Below are positions 6,869-14,160 of a stretch of DNA of 14,160 bases, in pieces. The DNA comes from Cyclobacteriaceae bacterium (GTDB lineage Bacteria > Bacteroidota > Bacteroidia > Cytophagales > Cyclobacteriaceae). Both the position numbers and the translations under genes were made by a program. Location: assembly GCA_025455225.1 (NCBI GenBank), contig JALOMY010000037.1:1-14160 (forward strand). The letters are read 5' to 3'. The notes beneath the pieces are model-generated. The model made no database searches, was not told the origin of the DNA, and saw only the letters and a program-made list of their open reading frames with translations. The first letter of the stretch is position 1; the number at the start of each line of letters is the position of its first letter.

Positions 6869-7321
6869 ATGATTGCCGTTATACAGCGTGTTTCTTCATG
6901 CTCCGTTGAAATTGAAAAATCCATCCGGTCATCCATTCAAAAGGGATTGCTTGTTTTGCTGGGTATTGAAGATGCGGATACACAAGAAGACATTGACTGG
7001 TTGGCCAGTAAGATCGTAAACCTGCGTATCTTCAATGATGCCGATGGTGTAATGAACGTTAGTGTAAAAGATGATGGTGGTGATATCTTGGTGGTAAGCC
7101 AATTTACCCTGCATGCCAGCACAAAGAAGGGAAACCGCCCATCGTATATCAAAGCTTCGAAACCCGACTTCGCTATTCCAATGTATACTAAATTTATCCA
7201 CGCGTTGGAAACTACATTAGGCAAAGCCATTCACACCGGTGAATTCGGAGCTGATATGAAAGTGGCGCTTGTCAACGATGGCCCGGTTACAATAATTATC
7301 GACACAAAAAATAGACTATGA
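6869..7321 (+). CDS. dtd: D-aminoacyl-tRNA deacylase
   Basis: This cytoplasmic, homodimeric enzyme hydrolyses D-aminoacyl-tRNA (and glycine mischarged on tRNA-Ala), protecting translation from wrong-handed residues. The 150-residue length is typical. Both family active-site motifs are present: SQFTLHAST (77-85) and NDGPVT (136-141) with the Gly138-Pro139 pair that forms the chiral-selecting cross-subunit motif. MIAVIQRVSSCSVEI is the usual N-terminal strand, and TGEFGADMKV (123-132) is also conserved. Its TGA (7319-7321) overlaps the ATG of the macrodomain gene, so the two are probably translationally coupled. A candidate promoter lies at 6776-6783. Confidence 0.95.
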   Translation: MIAVIQRVSSCSVEIEKSIRSSIQKGLLVLLGIEDADTQEDIDWLASKIVNLRIFNDADGVMNVSVKDDGGDILVVSQFTLHASTKKGNRPSYIKASKPDFAIPMYTKFIHALETTLGKAIHTGEFGADMKVALVNDGPVTIIIDTKNRL

Positions 7322-7827
7322 ATAATCGTATTCAGATCATACAAGGTGACATCACTGAACTGGAAGTTGATGCTATCGTTAATGCGGCCAACAGCGGTCT
7401 GCGGGGTGGTGCTGGTGTTGATGGCGCAATACATCGTGCCGGTGGGCCAAGTATAATGGAAGAATGCCGCAAGCTCGGAGGTTGCCCTACAGGCCACGCA
7501 GTAGTCACATCAGGTGGAAAGCTTAAAGCAAAATGGGTTATTCATGCGGTTGGCCCGGTATGGAGCGGAGGTCATCAGCAGGAAGATAAATTGTTATCTG
7601 ATGCTTACAAGAACAGCCTCCTTCGGGCGAAAGAACATCAGGCAAAATCGGTTGCCTTTCCGAATATAAGCACAGGTATTTACGGATTTCCAAAAGAGCG
7701 GGCTGCTGAAATCGCGTATAAGACGGTAAGCGATTTTCTGTCCCGGGATGAATCCATCGAATTAGTTATCTTCTGTTGTTATGACCGCGATAATTATAAT
7801 CTTTACAGCCAACTGATGCAGCGCTGA
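7318..7827 (+). CDS. Macrodomain ADP-ribose/O-acetyl-ADP-ribose hydrolase (MacroD/YmdB type)
   Basis: A single-domain macro protein of 169 residues. Macrodomains of this class remove ADP-ribose from acidic residues or deacetylate O-acetyl-ADP-ribose. Visible motifs are the start strand IQIIQGDITELEVDAIVNAAN with N22 and N25, the Gly-rich GLRGGAGVDGAIHRAGG (28-43) and the phosphate loop STGIYGFP (118-125). The third Gly of the usual GGGGVD loop is Ala32, a mild change. ATG at 7318 overlaps the dtd stop by 4 nt. The tRNA proofreading enzyme next door does not by itself define the substrate here; the pairing may only be an expression unit. Confidence 0.9.
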   Translation: MNNRIQIIQGDITELEVDAIVNAANSGLRGGAGVDGAIHRAGGPSIMEECRKLGGCPTGHAVVTSGGKLKAKWVIHAVGPVWSGGHQQEDKLLSDAYKNSLLRAKEHQAKSVAFPNISTGIYGFPKERAAEIAYKTVSDFLSRDESIELVIFCCYDRDNYNLYSQLMQR

Positions 7828-7833
7828 ACGTAC

Positions 7834-9159
7834 ATGGTTATTGCCCGGTATACAAAAATTGCAAACCCTACGCGATTGTTATGGATTGGATTGATTGTAT
7901 GGATTTCGTTTCCATTCATACTTAGCGCCCAGGATTGCGGTACTTCCGGTTATATGCGCGGTCTTTATCAAAAGGGAGTAATCCGGGAATCTGATGCTGA
8001 CTTTGAAAACTGGATAGGTACACTATTAAAGAATTCCAGCCGTTCAAAAAGTTCGGAGCGAAGTAAATCAAAATCGTATCGTGTACAGGTTGTTGTGCAT
8101 GTTATTCACAATGGTGAGGCAGTGGGTACAGGTGCCAATATCTCCAACAGTCAGGTTTTTTCGCAAATCGATGTGTTGAATAAGGATTTCAAACGCCTGA
8201 ACGCAGATGCAGCATTAACGCCATCCGATTTTCTCGGTGTTGCTTCTGGTTTTGATATCGATTTTGTATTAGCTGCAGTCGATCCGGATGGACTTCCTAC
8301 GAACGGAATTAACCGGGTAAACGGAAACCGGGCCAGCTGGAGTCGCGATGAAGATGAGCTTCTTAAGTCCCTGAGTTATTGGCCTGCAGAAAACTATCTT
8401 AACATCTGGGTGTGTGATTTATCCGATTTCAGAGGGTATGCTCAATTTCCGCAATCTACATTGCCCGGTGTTGAAACTTCTCCGACTAATCGTCTTACTG
8501 ATGGTATTGTGGTTGGGTACCGGTATTTTGGATCTGTCGATGATGGTAACTTTGCACTAAATACAAACTACAATAAGGGCCGAACAGCAACTCATGAAAT
8601 AGGTCACTTTCTTGGTCTGCGTCATATCTGGGGCGATGAAGATGATTGCTCAGGTACCGATTATGTGGAGGATACTCCTCCCCAGGCTGGTAGCACAATT
8701 GGATGCCCAATCCATCCGCAATCCAGTTGTCCGGACGAAAATCCGGTAAATAAGATGTTTCAGAATTACATGGACTTCACCTATGATTTTTGTATGAACC
8801 TGTTTACTCAAAACCAGGTTGACCGTATGCAAATAGTTTTGGAGAATAGTCCGCGAAGAGCCAGTTTGTTAAATCCGCTTAGTCCCGAGCCACTTACTTA
8901 TGACTTTGAAAAAATCTTCTCTCCAAACGGTGATGGAATAAATGATTACTGGCGATGGACCAATACACTTAAATATGACGGTTGCAGGCTCACCATTTTT
9001 AACCGTTTTGGTAAGCCGGTGTATGAGAAAGTTTCTTACGATAACTCGTGGGACGGACGCTCTTCGGATGGATTTATTCTCGAAGCAGGCCCTTATTATT
9101 TTGTGATTAAGTGCGATGGAACTGAAGACCTTCGGGGTGGTGTACGGATAATTCGTTAG
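7834..9159 (+). CDS. Secreted M43 (cytophagalysin/pappalysin) metalloprotease with T9SS type B sorting domain
   Basis: A 441-residue exported zinc protease. An N-terminal hydrophobic signal (about 15-32, ending FILSAQ) is followed by a Ser/Lys-rich stretch (68-81) and a catalytic domain. Zinc motif HEIGHFLGLRH (254-264) supplies H254, H258 and H264 with E255 as base; M313 in NYMDFTYD is the Met-turn. Cysteines at 272, 291, 299 and 320 could form disulfides outside the cytoplasm. Residues 359-441 (FSPNGDGINDYWRW, LTIFNRFGKPVYEK, WDGRSSDG, YYFVIK, GGVRIIR) are the type B C-terminal domain that directs export through the type IX system. It sits 6 nt after the macrodomain gene and 4 nt before a PorP/SprF gene. 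Substrate unknown; digestion of external protein is likely but inferred. Confidence 0.92.
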   Translation: MVIARYTKIANPTRLLWIGLIVWISFPFILSAQDCGTSGYMRGLYQKGVIRESDADFENWIGTLLKNSSRSKSSERSKSKSYRVQVVVHVIHNGEAVGTGANISNSQVFSQIDVLNKDFKRLNADAALTPSDFLGVASGFDIDFVLAAVDPDGLPTNGINRVNGNRASWSRDEDELLKSLSYWPAENYLNIWVCDLSDFRGYAQFPQSTLPGVETSPTNRLTDGIVVGYRYFGSVDDGNFALNTNYNKGRTATHEIGHFLGLRHIWGDEDDCSGTDYVEDTPPQAGSTIGCPIHPQSSCPDENPVNKMFQNYMDFTYDFCMNLFTQNQVDRMQIVLENSPRRASLLNPLSPEPLTYDFEKIFSPNGDGINDYWRWTNTLKYDGCRLTIFNRFGKPVYEKVSYDNSWDGRSSDGFILEAGPYYFVIKCDGTEDLRGGVRIIR

Positions 9160-9163
9160 TGAT

Positions 9164-10045
9164 ATGAAGATTAAAGAGTTTTGTTTAGCAGGATTAATTC
9201 TTGTTCCGCTGCTGGGTGCAGGACAAAACTCACTTGATTTCAGGCAATTTTATTCCAATCCGTTTTTATTCAATCCTGCTTATACCGGTGCATCAGGTTA
9301 TACTGAATTTTCGGTTTCCTATCGTCAGCAATGGCTTGAATTTATTGATGCGCCAAGTTCTTCAGGTTTTAGTTTTCAGCAGCCCTTTAAGTCAAAGGCT
9401 TCCTTGGGTGTAAATTTTTATTCGCAAAACGCATTGTCTCTTCGTACTACGATTATTCAAGTGGCATTTTCTTACCGGATTCCCATTTCCGATAAAAGTT
9501 CATTTCGATTAGCCCTTAGCGGAGGCGCAGGCCTTAATGACCTCGATCTTGAAGGTCGTGATTACAGCAATGATCCGCTTATAATGCAAGCCGCACAAAA
9601 CCAATGGTACCCGGCTGGCAGTTTTGGTATTTTATTTTCTACCGGTGAGCTCAGGCTGGGTATTTGTTTACCGACACTTTTTAATCAACAAGAAACAGGA
9701 AGCGGCTTTCTGGCAACTAACCGATATGAGCATTTACTGAATCAACTTTATTCGATACGATATAAAATCAAAACAACTGCTGAAACATGGTCACTTGAGC
9801 CTTATTTTCTTTATCGGTTGAATCGAGATTTTCAGAATTACTGGGATTCCGGTTTATTGATTCACGTTAAGGAAAAGCTGGGCATAGGTGCATCGTACCA
9901 CCAGTTTAACGGAGTTGCCATCCTTCTGGCCATAAACACACAAGATCTTTCGATTGGTTATAATTATGAATTGCCAAATACGGAGTCTGTTTCTTCAACA
10001 TCGCATGAACTTCAGCTTAGTATTAAATTAGGTAAACGATATTAA
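9164..10045 (+). CDS. PorP/SprF family type IX secretion outer-membrane protein
   Basis: A 293-residue protein with a signal peptide (1-20, ending LLGAGQ) and a predicted outer-membrane beta-barrel of alternating hydrophobic strands. The mature start FRQFYSNPFLFNPAYTGASGYTEFSVSYRQQW is the hallmark of PorP/SprF proteins, and the glycine-aromatic strand ending near SYGYNYEL-type sequence (GYNYELP) is also typical. Family members attach type B substrates to the cell surface or aid their export, and each is often encoded next to its own substrate; here it directly follows the type B protease. It could instead be a general PorP for other cargo. Gap to the upstream stop is 4 nt, so the two are co-transcribed. 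Confidence 0.9.
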   Translation: MKIKEFCLAGLILVPLLGAGQNSLDFRQFYSNPFLFNPAYTGASGYTEFSVSYRQQWLEFIDAPSSSGFSFQQPFKSKASLGVNFYSQNALSLRTTIIQVAFSYRIPISDKSSFRLALSGGAGLNDLDLEGRDYSNDPLIMQAAQNQWYPAGSFGILFSTGELRLGICLPTLFNQQETGSGFLATNRYEHLLNQLYSIRYKIKTTAETWSLEPYFLYRLNRDFQNYWDSGLLIHVKEKLGIGASYHQFNGVAILLAINTQDLSIGYNYELPNTESVSSTSHELQLSIKLGKRY

Positions 10046-10064
10046 GTTGAATTATTTCAGTATC

Positions 10065-10089
10065 AATCAGGTATTTGGTCAGCCTGATT
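10065..10089 (+). terminator. Weak stem-loop after the PorP/SprF gene
   Basis: AATCAGG / CCTGATT is a perfect 7-bp inverted repeat around an 11-nt loop, 20 nt after the PorP stop, followed by TTTAG. The long loop and short T run make it a weak terminator candidate. It lies in the 73-nt gap before the dipeptidase gene, where no clear promoter is seen. Confidence 0.3.
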
Positions 10090-10118
10090 TTAGTATCTTA
10101 TACCAGTTAATCAATCTC

Positions 10119-10805
10119 ATGAACTTTTTTACTCGATTAAAGGCAATCTTAGTAGTTACAGTTGTTACGCATACATTAGGGTACGCACAGTATAGCTATG
10201 GAATCAAACCCATAGCATATGAGGCTTATACGAATTCAGTTAAGCATAATGCAAGCAATGAGCTGGTCAACCTTGAAAAATTTATACCCGGCATTGTACT
10301 GGATATCCGATATTCAACCACCAATAATTTTACGGATGAAAAAATTTACAACCTTGCTCGCGCCTATGCCCGCAGGCCGGTTGCTGAAGCGTTGAAGAAA
10401 GCACAAGCAGAATTTGCCCTACAGGGTGTAGGCATAAAAATCTATGATGCCTACCGACCTTATGGTGCTACGGTAAAATTTTATGAAGTCTACCGGGATA
10501 CTACTTATGTGGCTTCACCCTATAAAGGCTCGCGCCATAACCGGGGCTGTGCTGTCGACATGACGCTGGTTGATTTAAAAACGGGTGAGGAACTTAAAAT
10601 GCCCACGGAGTTCGATTCTTTTAAGAAAGAAGCATGGCCTTCAACCAAGATAAAGGATCCTCAAATCAAAAAGAACCGCGATCTCATCATATCGGTCATG
10701 GAAAAACACGGCTTTAAAGTAAATGCTTCCGAGTGGTGGCACTTTGATTTCATAGGCTGGCAGAAGTTTGACGTGATGGATATTGATTTTGAAGAACTTG
10801 AATAG
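10119..10805 (+). CDS. D-alanyl-D-alanine dipeptidase (VanX/DdpX-like, M15D)
   Basis: A 228-residue exported zinc dipeptidase. The ATG at 10119 is chosen over the in-frame TTG at 10047 because it places a signal peptide (MNFFTRLKAILVVTVVTHTLGYAQ-type, 1-24) at the N terminus. Active-site signatures of VanX enzymes are present: DAYRPYGA with R113, SRHNRGCAVDMTL with zinc ligands H140 and D147, and EWWHFDF with base E205 and ligand H208. Such enzymes split D-Ala-D-Ala. In glycopeptide-resistant strains VanX acts in the cytoplasm, but this protein has an export signal and no vanH/vanA neighbours, so a role in cell-wall recycling or dipeptide use is more likely than resistance. PorP is 73 nt upstream and the MazG-like gene 75 nt downstream. 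Confidence 0.9.
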   Translation: MNFFTRLKAILVVTVVTHTLGYAQYSYGIKPIAYEAYTNSVKHNASNELVNLEKFIPGIVLDIRYSTTNNFTDEKIYNLARAYARRPVAEALKKAQAEFALQGVGIKIYDAYRPYGATVKFYEVYRDTTYVASPYKGSRHNRGCAVDMTLVDLKTGEELKMPTEFDSFKKEAWPSTKIKDPQIKKNRDLIISVMEKHGFKVNASEWWHFDFIGWQKFDVMDIDFEELE

Positions 10806-10807
10806 AC

Positions 10808-10876
10808 ACAAGACATTTGACTTGAGACATTAGACTTTTTTTGTCTTGCTACTTACGTCTTACTACTTACGACTGA
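10808..10876. repeat. Two tandem 14-mer pairs around a T-rich spacer
   Basis: AGACATTTGACTTG (10811-10824) is followed directly by AGACATTAGACTTT (10825-10838), 12 of 14 identical. After TTTTGTCTTG-like spacer, CTACTTACGTCTTA (10849-10862) is followed by CTACTTACGACTGA (10863-10876), again 12 of 14 identical. CAAGACA (10809-10815) and TGTCTTG (10842-10848) form an inverted repeat. The whole 75-nt gap between the dipeptidase and MazG-like genes consists of this array, ending 4 nt before the next ATG. Its job is unknown. Confidence 0.6.
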
Positions 10877-10880
10877 ATTT

Positions 10881-11207
10881 ATGACCATCGAACAAGCCCA
10901 ACAGCAAGTCGACCAATGGATAAAAACCGTTGGCGTGCGTTACTTCAATGAACTCACCAACATGGCTATGCTCACCGAAGAGGTGGGGGAACTGGCCCGC
11001 ATCATCGCACGCAGGTATGGTGAGCAATCAGAAAAGGAAAGCGATAAGGATAAAGACCTGGGTGATGAAATGGCTGATGTATTTTGGGTATTAATCTGCC
11101 TGGCTAATCAAACCAGTGTTAATCTCACCGAAGCCTTTCAGAGAAATCTTGAAAAGAAAAACCTTAGGGATAAAGACCGGCATCGGCAAAATCCGAAATT
11201 GTACTAG
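10881..11207 (+). CDS. MazG-like nucleotide pyrophosphohydrolase
   Basis: A 108-residue all-alpha NTP-PPase of the MazG-like superfamily. It hydrolyses (d)NTPs or modified nucleotides to NMP and pyrophosphate, with magnesium. The EExxE...ExxD signature is visible: E33-E34 and E37 in LTEEVGELAR, then E63 and D66 in GDEMADVFWVL. Single-domain length, so it is the short MazG-like type rather than the two-domain MazG. The C terminus is charged (KKNLRDKDRHRQNPK). It lies between the repeat array and the amidohydrolase gene, 13 nt before the latter, so it is likely in the same unit. The exact substrate cannot be read from sequence. Confidence 0.9.
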   Translation: MTIEQAQQQVDQWIKTVGVRYFNELTNMAMLTEEVGELARIIARRYGEQSEKESDKDKDLGDEMADVFWVLICLANQTSVNLTEAFQRNLEKKNLRDKDRHRQNPKLY

Positions 11208-11220
11208 ATTCCAATCCTAC

Positions 11221-12912
11221 ATGAGATTCATAATTTACTTAGTACTCATATTGTATGGGTTCCTACTTGCTTGTCAGCCACAGGATAAGGAGTATGCAGA
11301 CCTAATTCTGATTGATGGTAAAGTTTGGACAGGAGACCCGAATCTGTTTAAAGAGGCGATTGCCATCCGCGGAAATAAAATCATGCAGATTGGCGCTACG
11401 CAAGAGCTGAGACCTTTGATTAATGAAAATACAAAGGTCATTGAACTTGATGGTAAATTGGTGATTCCCGGATTTAATGATGCACATATTCATTTTTTGG
11501 GAGGATCCATCGGGTTATCTGAAGTAGAACTTTCAACGGCATCCAGCCTTGATGAAATCCGGCAACGTATTTATAGGTTTGCCAGGGAGAATCCGGATCG
11601 AAGCTGGATAACCGGCAGGGGCTGGCAGTATACCCTGTTCCCCGGAGGAATGCCAACCAAAGAGTTTCTTGATACCCTGGCTATTGACCGTCCCGTATTT
11701 CTTCGTGCTTATGACGGGCACAGTGCACTTGCCAACAGCCGTGCATTGGAATTGGCTGGTGTTGACAAGGCTTTCAGTTTCACCGGGTACGGAGAAGTAT
11801 TGCGGGATGAAAAGCATGAACCAACCGGTGCGTTAACGGAAAGCGCCCAGGGAATAATTTCGAAAGTTATTCCGCCTTTGACCAACGCGGATAAACTAAA
11901 TGCCCTGCGAAATGGGATGAAGGTTGCCGCGTCCTTAGGAATCACCAGCATTCAGAATGCCGGTGGTTCCGCTGATGAATTAGCCTTGTACGATACGTTG
12001 CTGGAGAAGGGAGAATTAACCTTGCGAACGTTAATGGCATTTTCAGTTGGACACGAGACAACCGAGGAAGAAGTTAACGAAATGGTGAGGTTACGGGAAA
12101 AAATAAGTAAGCCATCAATGTTAAGGGCATCGGCAGTAAAATTCATGCTGGATGGTGTTATTGAATCGCATACCGCTGCCATGCTAGAACCTTACAGTGA
12201 TTATGCCGGTAAAGGAGTTCTCAGTATGCCGTCTTCCCGTTACCGGGAATTGGTCCGGTTAATGGATGCTTCCGGTTTCCAGATTTATACTCATGCCATT
12301 GGTGACGGAGCTGTACGTGAAGCACTGGATGCTTACGAGCAAGCTATTAAGGCAAATGGAACATCAGGTAAAAGGCATAGGATTGAACATATTGAGATGA
12401 TTTCCGATGAGGATATTCCCAGATTTCATGCATTGGGTGTACTGCCTTCCATGGAACCGATTCATGCCGAACCCGGAACCATAGCAGTCTGGTCAAAAGC
12501 AGTTGGCGAAAAACGCTTACCTAATTCGTTTGCCTGGTCATCGTTACAGAAGAGCAAAGCATACCTGGTATTCAGCAGCGACTGGCCGGCTTGCATTAGC
12601 CTTGACCCACTTTATGGTCTTCACGTAGCTGTAACGCGTAGCACTCCGGATGGAAAGCCGCCAGGCGGTTGGGTTCCAGAGCAACGGCTTTCTGTTAATG
12701 ATGCGCTTAAAGCTTATACAGAAGGAGGAGCTTATGCTTCCTTTGAAGAAACAAGTAAAGGAAAACTTTCACCCGGTTACCTGGCCGATGTAGTCGTGTT
12801 GTCACAAGATTTATTCAGCATCGATCCTTTATTAATCCATAAAACTAAAGTTGCTCTCACTATTTTCGATGGACAAATAATCTATAAGGATTCCACGTTA
12901 CTCAATCCATAG
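11221..12912 (+). CDS. YtcJ-like amidohydrolase (amidohydrolase_3) lipoprotein, first of two
   Basis: A 563-residue metal-dependent hydrolase. The ATG at 11221 is used because it opens a lipoprotein signal, MRFIIYLVLILYGFLLAC, with lipobox LLAC and C18; a longer frame begins at 11116 inside the MazG-like gene and is rejected. Metal-site residues of the amidohydrolase superfamily are visible: H89-I-H91 in FNDAHIHFLGG, K307 in AVKFMLDGVIESHTA (position of the carbamylated Lys), H358 in THAIGDGA, H390 in HRIEHIE, and D454 in SSDWPA. The last 50 residues (GKLSPGYLADVVVLSQD) complete the composite beta-sandwich. The substrate is an N-acyl or cyclic amide in the family, not known here. One nucleotide separates it from a paralogue. 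Confidence 0.9.
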   Translation: MRFIIYLVLILYGFLLACQPQDKEYADLILIDGKVWTGDPNLFKEAIAIRGNKIMQIGATQELRPLINENTKVIELDGKLVIPGFNDAHIHFLGGSIGLSEVELSTASSLDEIRQRIYRFARENPDRSWITGRGWQYTLFPGGMPTKEFLDTLAIDRPVFLRAYDGHSALANSRALELAGVDKAFSFTGYGEVLRDEKHEPTGALTESAQGIISKVIPPLTNADKLNALRNGMKVAASLGITSIQNAGGSADELALYDTLLEKGELTLRTLMAFSVGHETTEEEVNEMVRLREKISKPSMLRASAVKFMLDGVIESHTAAMLEPYSDYAGKGVLSMPSSRYRELVRLMDASGFQIYTHAIGDGAVREALDAYEQAIKANGTSGKRHRIEHIEMISDEDIPRFHALGVLPSMEPIHAEPGTIAVWSKAVGEKRLPNSFAWSSLQKSKAYLVFSSDWPACISLDPLYGLHVAVTRSTPDGKPPGGWVPEQRLSVNDALKAYTEGGAYASFEETSKGKLSPGYLADVVVLSQDLFSIDPLLIHKTKVALTIFDGQIIYKDSTLLNP

Positions 12913-12913
12913 T

Positions 12914-14160
12914 ATGAAGTTTTTGAATTGTATTATTCTTGGTGCTGCATTCCTGTTTGGTTGTCAGCGTCACCCGGTTGCAGAGCACGTAGTGATCGGA
13001 ACGATCTGGACCGGAAATGACCAGCAACCCTGGGCAGAGGCTTTTGCCATTGTAGGTGATTCGATCGTTGCAGTGGGATCGAAAATGGAGATCGACAAAT
13101 GGATCGGACCTGAAACCGAGGTGACCGAATCATTTAGAGGTAATCTGATTGTTCCGGGTTTTATCGATTGCCATACCCATTTCATGGATGGTGGATTTGC
13201 CCTTTCTTCGGTTCAGTTGCGTGATGCTAAAACACCCTGTGAGTTTATTGAACGCATCAAAGCCTTCGCACAATCACAACCGAAGGGAGTATGGATTTTG
13301 AATGGAGATTGGGATCATGAAAATTGGGGAGGAGAACTTCCCTCGCGTGATTGGATTGATTCTGTAACACAGGATAACCCGGTTTGGATTAACCGGCTGG
13401 ATGGGCATATGAGCCTGGCCAACACAGCTGCGTTGAAATCAGCGGGTATTGAAGAGTCAGTGAGACCGGTAGCAGGCGGAACCATAGTTCGCAATAGTAA
13501 AGGGCGACTAACCGGAATTTTTAAGGACAATGCAATGAGCCTGGTTGCACGTGCTGTACCCGAAGCCACAATGGAGCAGGAAGATGCAGCGCTTGAAGCA
13601 GCCATGAATTATGTGGCATCGCACGGTGTAACTTCTGTTCATAATGTCAGTGGTTATATGCAGGTGTTTGAACGTGCCCGCCAGGAGCAAAAACTGAAGA
13701 CCAGGATTTATGCCGGCATGATGCTGGAAGAATGGAAATTGCTAAGTATCAAAATCAATGAGTATGGACGAGGTGATAAATGGTTGAGGATTGGGAGTTT
13801 GAAAGAATTTGTTGACGGTTCACTGGGTTCACACACTGCCGCCTTCTTTGAGCCCTATGCAGATGCACCCGAAGACTCCGGATTTTTTATTACACCGGAA
13901 AATCTACTTTACCAGCGAATCAAATCAGCAGATAGTGCGGGCCTTCACATCATGACCCATGCCATCGGTGATAAGGCCATTCATACCTTGCTCAATATCT
14001 ATCAACGCGTGATGATTGAAAATGGCGTGCGCGACAGGCGCTTTCGAATTGAACATGCCCAGCATATTCATCCTGACGATATTCCGCGATTTGCTGAATT
14101 GGAAGTCATTCCAAGCATGCAACCCTACCATGCCATTGATGATGGCCGGTGGGCAGAAAA
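12914..14160 (+). CDS. YtcJ-like amidohydrolase lipoprotein, second of two (3' truncated)
   Basis: An open frame from ATG 12914 runs to the end of the window without a stop (415 codons). It opens with a lipoprotein signal, MKFLNCIILGAAFLFGC, lipobox LFGC, C17. The same domain plan as the preceding protein follows: GTIWTGN for the N-terminal sandwich strand, H87-T-H89 in FIDCHTHF, NGDWDHENWGGELP, the Lys/Asp strand KEFVDGSLGSHTAAF, THAIGD and RRFRIEHAQHI. The terminal Asp of the metal site and the C-terminal sandwich lie beyond 14160. It is a diverged paralogue of the upstream gene, 1 nt away and clearly in one operon, so the two probably act on related substrates at the periplasmic face of a membrane. 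Confidence 0.9.
   Translation, partial: MKFLNCIILGAAFLFGCQRHPVAEHVVIGTIWTGNDQQPWAEAFAIVGDSIVAVGSKMEIDKWIGPETEVTESFRGNLIVPGFIDCHTHFMDGGFALSSVQLRDAKTPCEFIERIKAFAQSQPKGVWILNGDWDHENWGGELPSRDWIDSVTQDNPVWINRLDGHMSLANTAALKSAGIEESVRPVAGGTIVRNSKGRLTGIFKDNAMSLVARAVPEATMEQEDAALEAAMNYVASHGVTSVHNVSGYMQVFERARQEQKLKTRIYAGMMLEEWKLLSIKINEYGRGDKWLRIGSLKEFVDGSLGSHTAAFFEPYADAPEDSGFFITPENLLYQRIKSADSAGLHIMTHAIGDKAIHTLLNIYQRVMIENGVRDRRFRIEHAQHIHPDDIPRFAELEVIPSMQPYHAIDDGRWAE

Noticed and set aside
10047..10118. TTG start for the dipeptidase gene
   Set aside because: It would bury the signal peptide 24 residues in; the ATG at 10119 places it at the N terminus.
10119..10805. Vancomycin resistance determinant
   Set aside because: VanX-like motifs are present, but there are no vanH, vanA or vanRS neighbours and the protein is exported.
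11116..11220. Longer N terminus of the first amidohydrolase
   Set aside because: It overlaps the MazG-like gene and precedes a clean lipoprotein signal starting at 11221.
1..14160. tRNA, rRNA, riboswitch or CRISPR elements
   Set aside because: No cloverleaf, rRNA or riboswitch-like conserved block was recognised by eye; no intergenic gap exceeds 300 nt.

Overview
The window reads as a chromosomal segment of a Bacteroidetes bacterium, most likely of the Cytophagales type. The basis is the type IX secretion (T9SS) sorting domain, a PorP/SprF outer-membrane protein, TAnnTTTG-like -7 promoter elements, the lack of Shine-Dalgarno sites and the kinds of protein families present. This is inference from gene content; no tRNA or rRNA is present to anchor it.

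Left part (1-382): the 3' end of an NAD(P)-binding oxidoreductase gene. It converges with, and overlaps by 35 bp, the end of the next gene.

Mutagenesis module (348-6747): a LexA/UmuD-like XRE-S24 regulator (+ strand, 5974) is divergent from a minus-strand unit dinB -> 2'-5' RNA ligase-like gene -> RAYT transposase -> C-family DNA polymerase (dnaE2 type). Two 15-bp boxes of the form ACTAA-N5-TTAGT, centred 33 bp apart, lie between the divergent genes. This looks like a self-contained damage-inducible translesion synthesis cassette. The polymerase gene is broken twice: about 14 conserved fingers-domain residues are lost with a frameshift near 1220, and the middle of the OB fold is lost with a compensating frameshift near 498. 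A REP-associated tyrosine transposase (RAYT) flanked on each side by two hairpins with a shared TGTG-NNNN-CACA core sits inside this unit, just upstream of the damaged polymerase gene.

Right part (6869-14160), all on the + strand: dtd (D-aminoacyl-tRNA deacylase) overlapping a macrodomain gene by 4 bp; a secreted M43 metalloprotease with a T9SS type B sorting domain, followed 4 nt later by a PorP/SprF gene, its likely partner; a VanX-like D-Ala-D-Ala dipeptidase; a MazG-like nucleotide pyrophosphohydrolase behind a small tandem-repeat region; then two tandem YtcJ-like amidohydrolase lipoproteins. The second of these has no stop codon inside the window and runs off its right edge.

The most interesting parts are the regulator/operator/polymerase cassette, the RAYT with its four REP-like hairpins lodged inside it, and the double lesion of the replicative-type polymerase gene.
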